DNA from: Pelomicrobium methylotrophicum
GTDB taxonomy: Bacteria; Pseudomonadota; Gammaproteobacteria; Burkholderiales; UBA6910
Direction: 5' to 3'
Assembly: GCF_008014345.1 (NCBI RefSeq)
Contig: NZ_VPFL01000002.1
Coordinates: 124,001 to 188,000, forward strand
DNA: 64,000 nt
A program made the translations under genes and the position numbers. Within the stretch, counting starts at the first letter, position 1. Each line of letters opens with the position of its first letter. The notes below the pieces were generated by a model. The model was not told where the DNA came from. It worked only from the letters and a program-made list of their open reading frames with translations, and did no database searches. Below are positions 26,755-35,095 of the stretch, in pieces.

Positions 26755-27237
26755 ATGGCCCGACTTCCCGCTGTCATGGCAATCGGTCTGATCCTTGCAA
26801 CACCTCCCGGGCTCGCGGAGATCTACAAGCATGTGGACAAGAACGGGCGGGTGACCTACTCCAACACGCCGATCCCCGGCGCCCAAAAGCTGGAGCTGAA
26901 GCCGCTGACCACGATTGAACCGCCGCAAATCCCGCCGCCCGCTGAATCGAAGGCGGACCCGCGCGTCGCCCAGTTGAAGGAGGCGCTGGCGCAAGAGGTC
27001 AAAAAGCTCGAGGCCGCCCGCAAAACCCTGGAGGAGGAGCGCCAGCGACCCGAGACGTTCCGCACGCCGAGCGGCGGCATTGGGCGGGCGGTGGCCCGGT
27101 ACGAGGAAAAGATCCAGCGTCTGACGGAGGAAGTGGCGCGCTATGAGCGCAACGTGGAAGCGCTCAAGCGGGAGCTCGAGGCGCTGGCTCCGGAGGCCGC
27201 GGCGGGGCAAAGCCCGGCTCGGCGCGAGGGCAGATGA
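26755..27237 (+). CDS. DUF4124 coiled-coil periplasmic protein
   Basis: 160 residues from ATG 26755. A signal peptide (MARLPAVMAIGLILATPPGL AEI) is followed by the DUF4124 motif IYKHVDKNGRVTYSNTPIPG. A Pro-rich linker and a long charged helix from about residue 75 to the end, probably a coiled coil, complete it. The function of DUF4124 is unknown; such proteins often sit before ntrBC in betaproteobacteria. Its stop overlaps the next DUF4124 gene by four bases (ATGA). Confidence 0.8.
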   Translation: MARLPAVMAIGLILATPPGLAEIYKHVDKNGRVTYSNTPIPGAQKLELKPLTTIEPPQIPPPAESKADPRVAQLKEALAQEVKKLEAARKTLEEERQRPETFRTPSGGIGRAVARYEEKIQRLTEEVARYERNVEALKRELEALAPEAAAGQSPARREGR

Positions 27238-27701
27238 TCCGCCGACGGCTGCTCGTCGCCTGTTTGCTGGCCGCCCCCTGGGCGGCCCAGGCCGATATCT
27301 ACAAGTACGTGGATGAGGAGGGACGCGTCACCTTCACCAACATTCCCCGCAAAGGGGCAATCAAGCTCGATATCGAGACCCGCTCGCCCAAGCCGCCGCC
27401 CTCGCCGGCTCAAGCCCCCGAACCCAAGGCACGGCTCGCGCCTGCAAACTTTCCGCGGGTTTCCCCCGAGGACCAGCGCCGGCGCGACGAGCTGCGCCGG
27501 CAGGTTTTAGAACAGGAGCTGGCCGCGGAAAAGCGGCTGCTCGCCCAGGCCCGGGAGGCGTTGGCCAAGGGTCAGGCGAGCCGCCCCGCCGAGGGTGACG
27601 CGGCCTCTGCCGCCCGGCTTCAGAAGCTCATGGACCTGGTCAGGCTGCACGAGCAGAATGTGGCCGCCATCCAGTACGAGCTTTCCCTGCTGCGCCGCTG
27701 A
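27234..27701 (+). CDS. Second DUF4124 coiled-coil periplasmic protein
   Basis: 155 residues. The signal peptide MIRRRLLVACLLAAPWAAQA leads into DIYKYVDEEGRVTFTNIPRK, the DUF4124 module. A Pro-rich spacer and a helical, Gln/Glu/Arg-rich C-terminus follow. It is a diverged tandem paralogue of the preceding gene, whose stop it overlaps (ATGA), so the two are translated together. The protein ends 75 bases before ntrB. Function unknown; a structural or envelope role is only a guess. Confidence 0.8.
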   Translation: MIRRRLLVACLLAAPWAAQADIYKYVDEEGRVTFTNIPRKGAIKLDIETRSPKPPPSPAQAPEPKARLAPANFPRVSPEDQRRRDELRRQVLEQELAAEKRLLAQAREALAKGQASRPAEGDAASAARLQKLMDLVRLHEQNVAAIQYELSLLRR

Positions 27702-27776
27702 CGCACGCCCCCGCCCCTTTACCGCCGCCCCACGCCCCGCCCCGGATGGCGTGGAAATTGCTAACCCAGGATACCC

Positions 27777-28865
27777 GTGTTGGACGCCATGTCGCCTGCC
27801 TCGTTTCCGGGCCTTGAGATCCTCGCAACGGCAGTGCTCCTGCTCGATGACGGGCTGAGCGTGGGGTACGCGAATCCTGCCGCCGAGAACCTGTTTGCCC
27901 TGAGCCGCAAGCAGCTCCAGGGTCGCCGCATCGGAGAGCTTTTTTCCGGCTCGGGGCAACTGCTGGCGGCGATCGAGCAGGCGCGCAAGGCCCACAGCAC
28001 CTACATCGAACACGATCTGGCGCTCGCGCTGCCGTCCGGCGGACTGCTGCACGTCAACTGCAGCGTGACCCCTGTGGAGCTGGCGAGCTTCCAGGTGCTG
28101 CTGGAGTTCCAGCAGATCGACCAGCATTTGAAGATCGACCGGGAAGAGCGCATGCTTCACCAAAGCCTTGCCAACCGGGCGCTGATCCGCAGCCTCGCCC
28201 ACGAGATCAAGAATCCGCTGGGCGGGATCCGCGGCGCGGCGCAGTTGCTGGACCGGGAGCTCGAGCTCCCGACGCTGCACGAGTACACCCAAGTCATCAT
28301 CAAGGAGGCCGACCGGCTGCAGGCGCTGATGGATCGGCTGCTCGCGCCCAACCGCATGCCCCAGTTCGCACCCCTCAACATTCACGAGGTGCTGGAGCGC
28401 GTGCGCAGCCTCATCCTGGCGGAATACCCGTCGGGGTTGCGGGTGGTGCGTGACTACGACGTGAGCCTGCCGGAGCTCACCGGCGACCGGGAGCAGCTCA
28501 TCCAGGCGGTGCTCAACATCGCCCGCAACGCCGCCCAAGCGCTCAAGGGCCAGGGCACCATCACCCTGCGCTCGCGGGTTGCGCGGCAGGTGACCGTGGC
28601 CAGGAAGCGGTACCGGCTCGCCCTCATGGTGCAAATCATCGATGACGGCCCCGGCATTCCCGAAGCGCTGCGGGACAAGATCTTCCTGCCGCTCGTGTCC
28701 GGGCGTGAAGATGGCCACGGTCTGGGCCTGACGCTGGCCCACAATTTCGTGGCCCAGCACCACGGCACCATCGAGTGGGAAAGCGCGCCGGGGCGTACTT
28801 GTTTCACCTTGGTGCTGCCGTTGACCCAGGCAGTCAATGGTGGAAATGGTGAATCGAATGGCTAA
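27777..28865 (+). CDS. ntrB: Nitrogen-regulation sensor kinase NtrB
   Basis: 362 residues, no membrane segment: a cytoplasmic kinase. An N-terminal PAS domain (ILATAVLLLDDGLSVGYANP) is followed by the phospho-acceptor H-box SLAHEIKNPLGGIRGAAQLL (His about 142). Then come the N-box NIARNAAQAL and the G-boxes IIDDGPGIPE and GHGLGLTLAHN. It phosphorylates NtrC when nitrogen is short and reverses this under PII control. GTG 27777 is taken as start because AGGA lies five bases before it; ATG 27789 is the alternative. ntrC follows after 67 bases. Confidence 0.95.
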   Translation: MLDAMSPASFPGLEILATAVLLLDDGLSVGYANPAAENLFALSRKQLQGRRIGELFSGSGQLLAAIEQARKAHSTYIEHDLALALPSGGLLHVNCSVTPVELASFQVLLEFQQIDQHLKIDREERMLHQSLANRALIRSLAHEIKNPLGGIRGAAQLLDRELELPTLHEYTQVIIKEADRLQALMDRLLAPNRMPQFAPLNIHEVLERVRSLILAEYPSGLRVVRDYDVSLPELTGDREQLIQAVLNIARNAAQALKGQGTITLRSRVARQVTVARKRYRLALMVQIIDDGPGIPEALRDKIFLPLVSGREDGHGLGLTLAHNFVAQHHGTIEWESAPGRTCFTLVLPLTQAVNGGNGESNG

Positions 28866-28932
28866 TCGTGAGGCGGGCAGGGTCGCCGGCGGTGCTCACC
28901 ATTCCCTTCACTATCTACGGTTGACTTGAGAA

Positions 28933-30333
28933 ATGAAGCCTGTCTGGATCATCGACGACGACCGCTCGATTCGCTGGGTGTTTGAAAAGGCCCTGACCCG
29001 CGAGAGAATCGAATTCAAAACCTTCGCCTCCGCCCAGGAGGCGGAGGCGGCCCTGCAGACCGCCACGCCCCGCGTGGTGGTGACTGACATCCGCATGCCC
29101 GGCGGCTCCGGCCTCGACTTGCTCAAAACCATCAAGGAAAAGCTTCCCCACGTGCCGGTCATCATCATGACCGCTTACTCCGACCTGGAGAGCGCCGTCT
29201 CGGCCTTTCAAGGGGGGGCCTTCGAGTACCTGCCCAAGCCGTTCGACGTGGACCACGCGGTGGAGCTCGTCCGTCGGGCCCTCGAAGAAAGCATGCGCCA
29301 GACGGAGGTGGTGGAAGAAAGAACCGAACCGCCGGAGATCCTCGGGCAGGCGCCCTCCATGCAGGAGGTCTTTCGCGCCATCGGGCGGCTGTCCAACTCC
29401 CAAGCCACGGTGCTGATCACAGGCGAGAGCGGGACCGGCAAGGAACTGGTGGCCCGCGCCTTGCACCGGCACAGTCCCCGGGCGGCGAGGCCGTTCATTG
29501 CCATCAACACCGCCGCCATTCCGAAAGACCTGCTGGAGTCCGAGCTGTTCGGCCATGAGCGGGGTGCGTTCACCGGTGCCCAGACCATGCGCCGCGGCCG
29601 CTTCGAGCAGGCCGAGGGCGGAACCCTGTTCCTGGACGAGATTGGCGACATGCCGCCGGAGCTGCAGACGCGGCTTCTGCGCGTGCTTTCCGACGGCCAC
29701 TTCTACCGGGTGGGGGGTCACCAGCCCATCAAGGCCAACGTGCGGGTGATCGCCGCCACGCACCAAGACCTGGAGACGCGGGTCAAGGAGGGCTTGTTCC
29801 GCGAGGACCTGTACCACCGCTTGAATGTCATTCGCCTGAGGCTGCCGCCGTTGCGGGAGCGGCGCGAGGACATTCCGCTGCTCGCCCGCCACTTTCTGCA
29901 GAAGAGCGCCCGGGACTTGGGCGTGGAACCCAAGCGGCTGTCCGACGCCGCGCTGAAATACCTCACGAGCCTCGACTTCCCCGGCAACGTGCGGCAGCTC
30001 GAGAACCTGTGCCATTGGTTGACGGTGATGGCCCCCGGCCAAAACGTCGACGTCGCCGACCTGCCGCCCGAATTCCGCCGGGAATCGGCGCCGAGCCGGG
30101 AAGCGAGCTGGATCGCGGCGCTGGAGAGCGAGGTGGAGAACGCCCTCAACCGCGGCCAGAGCGGGCTCATGGACGACTTTGGTCGCCAGTTCGAGAAGGC
30201 GCTCATCCTCAAGGCGCTCCAGCACACGGGGGGGCGGCGTATCGAAGCCGCCCACCTGCTCGGCCTCGGGCGCAACACGCTCACGCGCAAGATCCACGAG
30301 CTGGGGCTTGATCACGACACGACATCCCAGTAA
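28933..30333 (+). CDS. ntrC: Nitrogen-regulation response regulator NtrC
   Basis: 466 residues with the full NtrC layout. The receiver domain begins MKPVWIIDDDRSIRWVFEKA, with the phospho-acceptor Asp in VVVTDIRMPGG (about 52). The sigma-54 activation AAA+ domain has GESGTGKELVARA and the GAFTGA loop that contacts sigma-54. The C-terminal Fis-type helix-turn-helix ends RIEAAHLLGLGRNTLTRKIH. It should bind the two NtrC boxes upstream of glnA in this same window. A GC-rich inverted repeat after the stop lacks a convincing T-run. Confidence 0.97.
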   Translation: MKPVWIIDDDRSIRWVFEKALTRERIEFKTFASAQEAEAALQTATPRVVVTDIRMPGGSGLDLLKTIKEKLPHVPVIIMTAYSDLESAVSAFQGGAFEYLPKPFDVDHAVELVRRALEESMRQTEVVEERTEPPEILGQAPSMQEVFRAIGRLSNSQATVLITGESGTGKELVARALHRHSPRAARPFIAINTAAIPKDLLESELFGHERGAFTGAQTMRRGRFEQAEGGTLFLDEIGDMPPELQTRLLRVLSDGHFYRVGGHQPIKANVRVIAATHQDLETRVKEGLFREDLYHRLNVIRLRLPPLRERREDIPLLARHFLQKSARDLGVEPKRLSDAALKYLTSLDFPGNVRQLENLCHWLTVMAPGQNVDVADLPPEFRRESAPSREASWIAALESEVENALNRGQSGLMDDFGRQFEKALILKALQHTGGRRIEAAHLLGLGRNTLTRKIHELGLDHDTTSQ

Positions 30334-30478
30334 ACCCGCCGCCCTTTTGTCGGGCGGGGGCGGGGGAAGCCCCGCCGCGAGGGAAAGCCGACAAAATATA
30401 TTTATTTGATTTACATTTCCTTTTTTGTGCGAACGCCGCGTCGGGCGATAATTTTCGTTTCAACAGGACCCGCCCCCG

Positions 30479-30507
30479 CTTGAAATCGACCCCCGGCGCG
30501 CCCAATA
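30479..30507 (+). promoter_or_regulatory. Probable sigma-32 heat-shock promoter of ftsH-hsp20-psiE
   Basis: CTTGAAA (30479-30485), the perfect sigma-32 -35 element, is followed after 14 bases by GCCCAATA (30500-30507), close to the -10 CCCCATNT. The predicted start is about 50 bases before the ftsH ATG. A sigma-70-like pair, TTGTGC-16-GATAAT (30425-30452), lies just upstream and could give basal expression. The AT-rich tract at 30394-30426 stands out in this GC-rich genome. Confidence 0.75.
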
Positions 30508-30561
30508 AGCGGTTATCACGGGGACGAAAAGCCCGGACAGCCGCCGGGAGGGAGACGCTCC

Positions 30562-32415
30562 ATGGAAAAGCAGACCCAGTTCAGCATCTGGTATTTCATC
30601 CTCGCGGCGTTCGCGATCATCTTTCTGCACGACATGTACGCCACCTGGCGCAGCGTGGAGCCCATCCCCTACAGCGAGTTCCAGAAACTGCTGAACGACG
30701 GCAGGGTGCGGGAGATCGCCATCGGCCAGGATTACATCCATGGAAAGCTGCGCGAGCCGCTGCCCGATGGCCGCACCCAGTTCGTGACGACCCGCGTCGA
30801 TCCGATGCTCGCGAGCGAGTTGCAGAAGTACGGCGTTACCTACACCGGTGTGGTGCAGAGCACGTTCCTGCGCGACGTGCTGTCGTGGGTGGTGCCGGCG
30901 GTGGTGTTCTTCGCCCTATGGATGTTCCTGATCAGGAAATTCGCCGAAAAGCAGGGCCTGGGCGGCGGGTTTCTGTCGATCGGCAAGAGCAAGGCGAAGG
31001 TCTACGTGGAGCACCAGACCGGCGTCACGTTCGACGACGTGGCCGGCGTGGACGAAGCGAAGGAGGAGCTCAAGGAGATCGTCGCCTTCCTCAAGGATCC
31101 GAAGACCTACGGCCGCCTGGGCGCCCAGGTGCCCAAGGGTGTGCTGCTGGTGGGGCCGCCCGGCACCGGCAAGACCTTGCTTGCCCGAGCCGTGGCGGGG
31201 GAGGCGGGCGTGCCCTTTTTTTCCATCAGCGGGTCCGAGTTCGTCGAGATGTTCGTCGGCGTCGGCGCGGCCCGCGTGCGGGACCTGTTCGAGCAGGCGC
31301 GCCAGAAGGCTCCGGCCATCATCTTCATCGACGAGCTGGACGCCCTCGGGCGCGCCCGCGGCGCCTATCCCTGGGGCGGCCATGATGAGAAAGAGCAGAC
31401 GCTCAACCAGCTCCTGGTGGAGATGGACGGGTTCGATCCGTCCTCCGGCCTGGTCATCCTGGCCGCCACCAACCGTCCCGAGATCCTGGACCCGGCGCTG
31501 CTGCGTGCCGGGCGCTTCGACCGGCAAGTGCTGGTGGACCGCCCGGACAAGCGCGGGCGGGTGCAGATCCTGAAGGTGCACGTGAAGAAGGTGCGCCTCG
31601 ACCCGGGCGTTGATTTGGAGCAGGTCGCGGCCCTTACGCCGGGCTTTTCCGGCGCGGATCTCGCGAATCTGGTCAACGAGGCGGCGCTGCTCGCCACGCG
31701 CCGAGGGGCGGAGGCCGTCACGCTGGACGATTTCACCAACGCCGTGGAGCGCCTCGTGGCGGGGCTCGAGAAGCGCAACCGGGTCTTGAACCCCAAGGAG
31801 CGGGAGGTGGTCGCCCACCACGAGATGGGCCACGCGTTGGTCGCCATGTCGCTGCCCGGCACCGATCCGGTGCACAAGGTCTCCATCATCCCGCGCGGGG
31901 TGGGGGCCCTGGGTTACACCATCCAGCGGCCCACCGAGGACCGTTTCCTCATGACCCGGGAGGAACTGGAGAACAAAATGGCGGTGCTGCTCGGCGGCCG
32001 CGCCGCTGAGTACATCGTCTATGGCCATTACTCGACCGGGGCCGCGGACGATCTGGCCAAGGCGACCGACATTGCCCGTTCCATCGTCATGCGCTACGGC
32101 ATGGACGAGAAACTGGGGCATGTGGCGTACGAGGAGGAGCGCAAAGGCTTCCTGGGCGGTCCTTCGGCCTCGTTCCAGGAGCGGACCTACAGTGAGGAGA
32201 CGGCCCGCGAGATCGACTGTGCGGTGCGCTCCATCGTGAAGACGGCGTTCGACCGGGCGGCGTCCATCCTCACCCGCGAGCGCGAGATCTTGGAGCGCAG
32301 CGCGCGGCTGCTGTTGGAGAAGGAAACGCTCACCGAAGAGGACCTGCGGGCGGTCCAGGCGCAGCTCACAGGGGCAGCGGCCCGGACCGCGCGCGCGGCG
32401 GAAGTTGCTCACTAG
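30562..32415 (+). CDS. FtsH-type ATP-dependent zinc metalloprotease (accessory paralogue)
   Basis: 617 residues: an N-terminal membrane helix ([13 protein letters not shown]), a periplasmic loop, a second helix near 107-123, then the AAA+ and M41 protease domains. Walker A is GPPGTGKT at 198-205, Walker B IIFIDELD near 253-260, [22 protein letters not shown], and the zinc site HEMGH at 420-424 (the housekeeping type is usually HEAGH). It degrades membrane and misfolded proteins. Linkage to hsp20 and psiE, rather than to rlmE/folP, suggests a stress-specific second FtsH; the housekeeping copy would be elsewhere. The hsp20 start follows within ten bases. Confidence 0.92.
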   Translation: MEKQTQFSIWYFILAAFAIIFLHDMYATWRSVEPIPYSEFQKLLNDGRVREIAIGQDYIHGKLREPLPDGRTQFVTTRVDPMLASELQKYGVTYTGVVQSTFLRDVLSWVVPAVVFFALWMFLIRKFAEKQGLGGGFLSIGKSKAKVYVEHQTGVTFDDVAGVDEAKEELKEIVAFLKDPKTYGRLGAQVPKGVLLVGPPGTGKTLLARAVAGEAGVPFFSISGSEFVEMFVGVGAARVRDLFEQARQKAPAIIFIDELDALGRARGAYPWGGHDEKEQTLNQLLVEMDGFDPSSGLVILAATNRPEILDPALLRAGRFDRQVLVDRPDKRGRVQILKVHVKKVRLDPGVDLEQVAALTPGFSGADLANLVNEAALLATRRGAEAVTLDDFTNAVERLVAGLEKRNRVLNPKEREVVAHHEMGHALVAMSLPGTDPVHKVSIIPRGVGALGYTIQRPTEDRFLMTREELENKMAVLLGGRAAEYIVYGHYSTGAADDLAKATDIARSIVMRYGMDEKLGHVAYEEERKGFLGGPSASFQERTYSEETAREIDCAVRSIVKTAFDRAASILTREREILERSARLLLEKETLTEEDLRAVQAQLTGAAARTARAAEVAH

Positions 32416-32424
32416 GAGGCGATG

Positions 32425-32925
32425 ATGCTCGAGCAGATCAAACGCGTTGGCAAGGAGATCGGCGAGACCCTGGGGCGGGCGTGGGAGAACCTGGCGGAGG
32501 GTTGGCGGGAATTGCTGTCCCGCTGCGGCAACGCCCTCACGCCTTTCTCCCGGTCCAAGGAAAGCGGCACCGACGAGGATCTGCCGGTGGCCTATCCGCG
32601 GTGGGGGCTGCTGGCCGGCGAGGTGATCGAGCGCGATCAGGAGATCGTGGTGCGGATCGAGCTGCCGGGGTTGGACAAGGAGGACTGCACGGTCCAGGTG
32701 GAAGGCAACACGCTGGTGGTGTCCGGCGAGAAACGCTTCGACCGAGACACCGTGGGCGCCCATTACCACATCATGGAGCGCGCTTATGGGCGCTTCGAGC
32801 GCTCGATCCCGCTGCCGCGCAACGTGGACGTGGAAGGGGCGCAGGCGAGCTTCAAGAACGGCGTGCTCACGGTGCGTCTGCCCAAGACGGGCAGCGCCTC
32901 GTCGAAGCGGATCGCCATCCATTGA
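32425..32925 (+). CDS. Small heat-shock protein, Hsp20/alpha-crystallin family
   Basis: 166 residues. A helical N-terminal arm of about 60 residues precedes an alpha-crystallin domain (EVIERDQEIVVRIELPGLDK to GVLTVRLPK). The end SSKRIAIH contains an I-x-I-like anchor. It is an ATP-independent holdase that keeps unfolding proteins soluble, here probably handing clients to the co-encoded FtsH. ATG 32425 is preferred because AGGAGG lies five bases before it; ATG 32422 is only two bases from it. Third and last members of the operon are ftsH upstream and psiE downstream. Confidence 0.93.
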   Translation: MLEQIKRVGKEIGETLGRAWENLAEGWRELLSRCGNALTPFSRSKESGTDEDLPVAYPRWGLLAGEVIERDQEIVVRIELPGLDKEDCTVQVEGNTLVVSGEKRFDRDTVGAHYHIMERAYGRFERSIPLPRNVDVEGAQASFKNGVLTVRLPKTGSASSKRIAIH

Positions 32926-32955
32926 GCGCCTGAGCCGCGCTGGAAGGGGCGAGCG

Positions 32956-33483
32956 GTGAAAATGGACTGGGAGGAAATCCGGCGTCAGTGGTCGGTGCTC
33001 GGCGTCTACGACAAGTTCGAGCAACTGGTCGCGCTGGCACTCACGTTCCTCATTTCGGTGATCATCATGGTGGCCCTGGTGGAGCTCACCAAGGAGATCG
33101 TCCTGCTCGTCGCCAAGGGGGCCTCGGATCTGCTCGACTACAAAATCTTCCAGTCCATCTTCGGCCAGATCATGACGCTGCTGATCGCCCTTGAGTTCAA
33201 GCACTCGATCCTCAAGATGGCGCAGCGCGGCGAGAGCATCATCCAAGTGAAGACGGTGTTCTTGATCGCGCTGATGGCGCTCGCGCGCAAGTTCATCATC
33301 CTCGATATCCACGAGACGGGGGCCGCGACCATCGCCGCGCTGGCGGCGGCGGTGCTCACATTGAGCGTGGGCTATTGGCTCGTGCGCGAGCGCGGCGCGC
33401 CCGTGCAGCGGGCCGCTGGTGAAGAATCCAGAAGCTCGCCGCTCGCGCGGCTGACCCGGGTCACCGGCGGCCGGGAAAGCTGA
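32956..33483 (+). CDS. PsiE-family (phosphate-starvation-inducible E) membrane protein
   Basis: 175 residues with four hydrophobic helices and a charged C-terminal tail. FEQLVALALTFLISVIIMVA, FQSIFGQIMTLLIALEFKHS and LIALMALARKFIILD are characteristic of PsiE. The family's biochemical role is unknown; members of this kind accompany ftsH and hsp20 in mobile heat-resistance islands. A GTG start at 32956 is chosen because AAGGGG is six bases upstream; ATG 32962 is an alternative. It is the third gene of the operon and faces xthA. Confidence 0.88.
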   Translation: MKMDWEEIRRQWSVLGVYDKFEQLVALALTFLISVIIMVALVELTKEIVLLVAKGASDLLDYKIFQSIFGQIMTLLIALEFKHSILKMAQRGESIIQVKTVFLIALMALARKFIILDIHETGAATIAALAAAVLTLSVGYWLVRERGAPVQRAAGEESRSSPLARLTRVTGGRES

Positions 33484-33598
33484 CCTCGGTTTCGTTGCGC
33501 AGAAGGCGCGCATCCCATCGCCGGCCCCCGCCGCGCCAGCTATCAAGCCGGGCGGTGGGCGACAGCCTGCGCTCGCGGGACGGCGGGTAGTATCAGGG

Positions 33599-34360
33599 CT
33601 TAAGTTCGACGATCACCGGGGCGTGATCGGAAGGCCGCGCCTCGCGCCGCGGCTCCACGTCGATCACGCAGCGCGTGCAGCGCCGGGCCAGGGCCTCCGA
33701 GAGGAGGATGTGATCGATGCGCAGGCCCATGCCCCGCTTGAAAGCGTTCATCCGGTAGTCCCACCAGGTGAACGACTTTTCGGGCTGGGGAAAGAGTCGA
33801 AAGCTGTCCTTCAGGCCGATGGAGAGCAGCCTCTGGAACGCTTCCCGCTCCGGGCCGCTGAAGAGCACCTGACCCTCCCACTGCTTGGGATCGTGAACGT
33901 CGGCTTCCTCGGGCGCCACGTTGTAGTCGCCCAGCACGGCGAGTTGGGGGTGGCGCTCGAGCTCCTCCTTGAGCCAGGCGGTCAGGGCCTCGAGCCAGCG
34001 CAGCTTGTAGTCGTACTTGTCCGAGCCCACGCTCTGGCCGTTGGGCACGTACACGCACACCACCCGTATGCCGTCCAGGGTGGCGGCGATCACGCGCTTC
34101 TGTTCGTCCTGGAAGCCGGGAATGCCGACGCTCACTTCCTGCGGCGCGGCCCGGGAAAGGATCGCCACGCCGTTGTACGTCTTTTGGCCGGCAAAGCAGG
34201 CCGCGTAGCCGGCTTTCGCGAGGTCGTCGCGGGGGAACGCCGCGTCCTCGAGCTTGGTCTCCTGCAGGCACACCACGTCGGGGTGGTGGCGCACGAGCCA
34301 CGCCAGGAGCTGGGGCAGGCGCACTTTGAGGGAGTTCACATTCCAGGTGGCGAGGCGCAT
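33599..34360 (-). CDS. xthA: Exodeoxyribonuclease III / AP endonuclease
   Basis: About 253 residues of the ExoIII/APE1 family. It cleaves 5' to abasic sites and removes blocked 3' ends in base-excision repair. Motifs in order are [30 protein letters not shown] (metal-binding Glu), the [20 protein letters not shown] helix, [15 protein letters not shown], and the catalytic end [11 protein letters not shown] with [10 protein letters not shown]. Length is normal. It is convergent with psiE and preceded on its strand by a DUF4124-glutaredoxin gene. Confidence 0.95.
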
Positions 34361-34435
34361 GGAAATTCTTGGGCTGAAATTCTTGGGCTGAAGGGCGTGG
34401 GCAAGCCGCCAATAGGGCGAATCGTGGAAAGCGGT

Positions 34436-35065
34436 TTATTCTGACCCTGCGTCGAGAGGAAGCCACGCCCCGCGGGCGGTGGGCTGCGCTGTTGGCTGAC
34501 CTTGCCCCGGCAGGGTTTCCGCCGGTGGGGGCTGCGCTGCCGGTGAGAAGGCGGGCTTTTCCGGCGGCGCGGCCGGGGGCTTGCCGGCGCGAGCGCGCAG
34601 GGCGGGGGGAAGCTCGCGCGGATAGCCCGCCGCATCCAGCGTGAGGTGCCACTGGGACGCTTCGAATCCCTTGATCACCTGGCTGCCGACCTTCAGCACG
34701 GGCACCTCAAGCGCGCCCGCGAGCTTTTTCAGTTCCGCCTGTTCGGCGGGAAGCCGGCCGTCTTTCTCGGTGTAGGGGATGCCTCGCTCCTCGAGCAGCT
34801 GGCGGGCCAGGTCGCAAGGCTCGCCGCAGTCGCCCGCATAGAGGGTTAGGGGGTAGCGGCTCGCCGCCTGGCGCACGGCGAACGGCAGCGCCGTTGGCCC
34901 GGCCCCGCCGCCCATTTTTTTCGCTTCCTTCTCCTTCGCGCTCGCCGGGGGCGGCACGTCCGTGTAATGCACCCGTCCCTTTTCGTCCACCCAGCGATAG
35001 AGGGTCTGCTGGGCAGCGACAGCGCTCACCGTGAGCAACAGGATCGCGACGGTCAGACTGCGCAT
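34436..35065 (-). CDS. DUF4124-glutaredoxin fusion protein, exported
   Basis: 209 residues. A signal peptide (MRSLTVAILLLTVSAVAA) precedes a DUF4124 module, LYRWVDEKGRVHYTDVPPPA. A glutaredoxin/thioredoxin-like domain follows at about 65-145: LTLYAGDCGEPCDLARQLLE with a CGEPC active-site-like motif, and the cis-Pro strand LEVPVLKVGSQVIKGF. The last 60 residues are Pro/Ala-rich and disordered. The layout suggests a periplasmic thiol protein, but the reaction is unknown. It is the third DUF4124 gene in the window. Confidence 0.83.
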   Translation of the reverse strand: MRSLTVAILLLTVSAVAAQQTLYRWVDEKGRVHYTDVPPPASAKEKEAKKMGGGAGPTALPFAVRQAASRYPLTLYAGDCGEPCDLARQLLEERGIPYTEKDGRLPAEQAELKKLAGALEVPVLKVGSQVIKGFEASQWHLTLDAAGYPRELPPALRARAGKPPAAPPEKPAFSPAAQPPPAETLPGQGQPTAQPTARGAWLPLDAGSE

Positions 35066-35095
35066 CGGCGGCCTCCCTTTGCGCCGCCCCCGGTC

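Noticed and set aside
30334-30400. GC-rich inverted repeat after ntrC as a terminator
   Set aside because: Arms can be drawn but are followed by purines and an AT-rich promoter region rather than a T-run.
30916-33546. Long minus-strand open frame across ftsH-hsp20-psiE
   Set aside because: Composition is the mirror of the three plus-strand genes (His/Arg/Gly-rich), with no motif and no ribosome-binding site.
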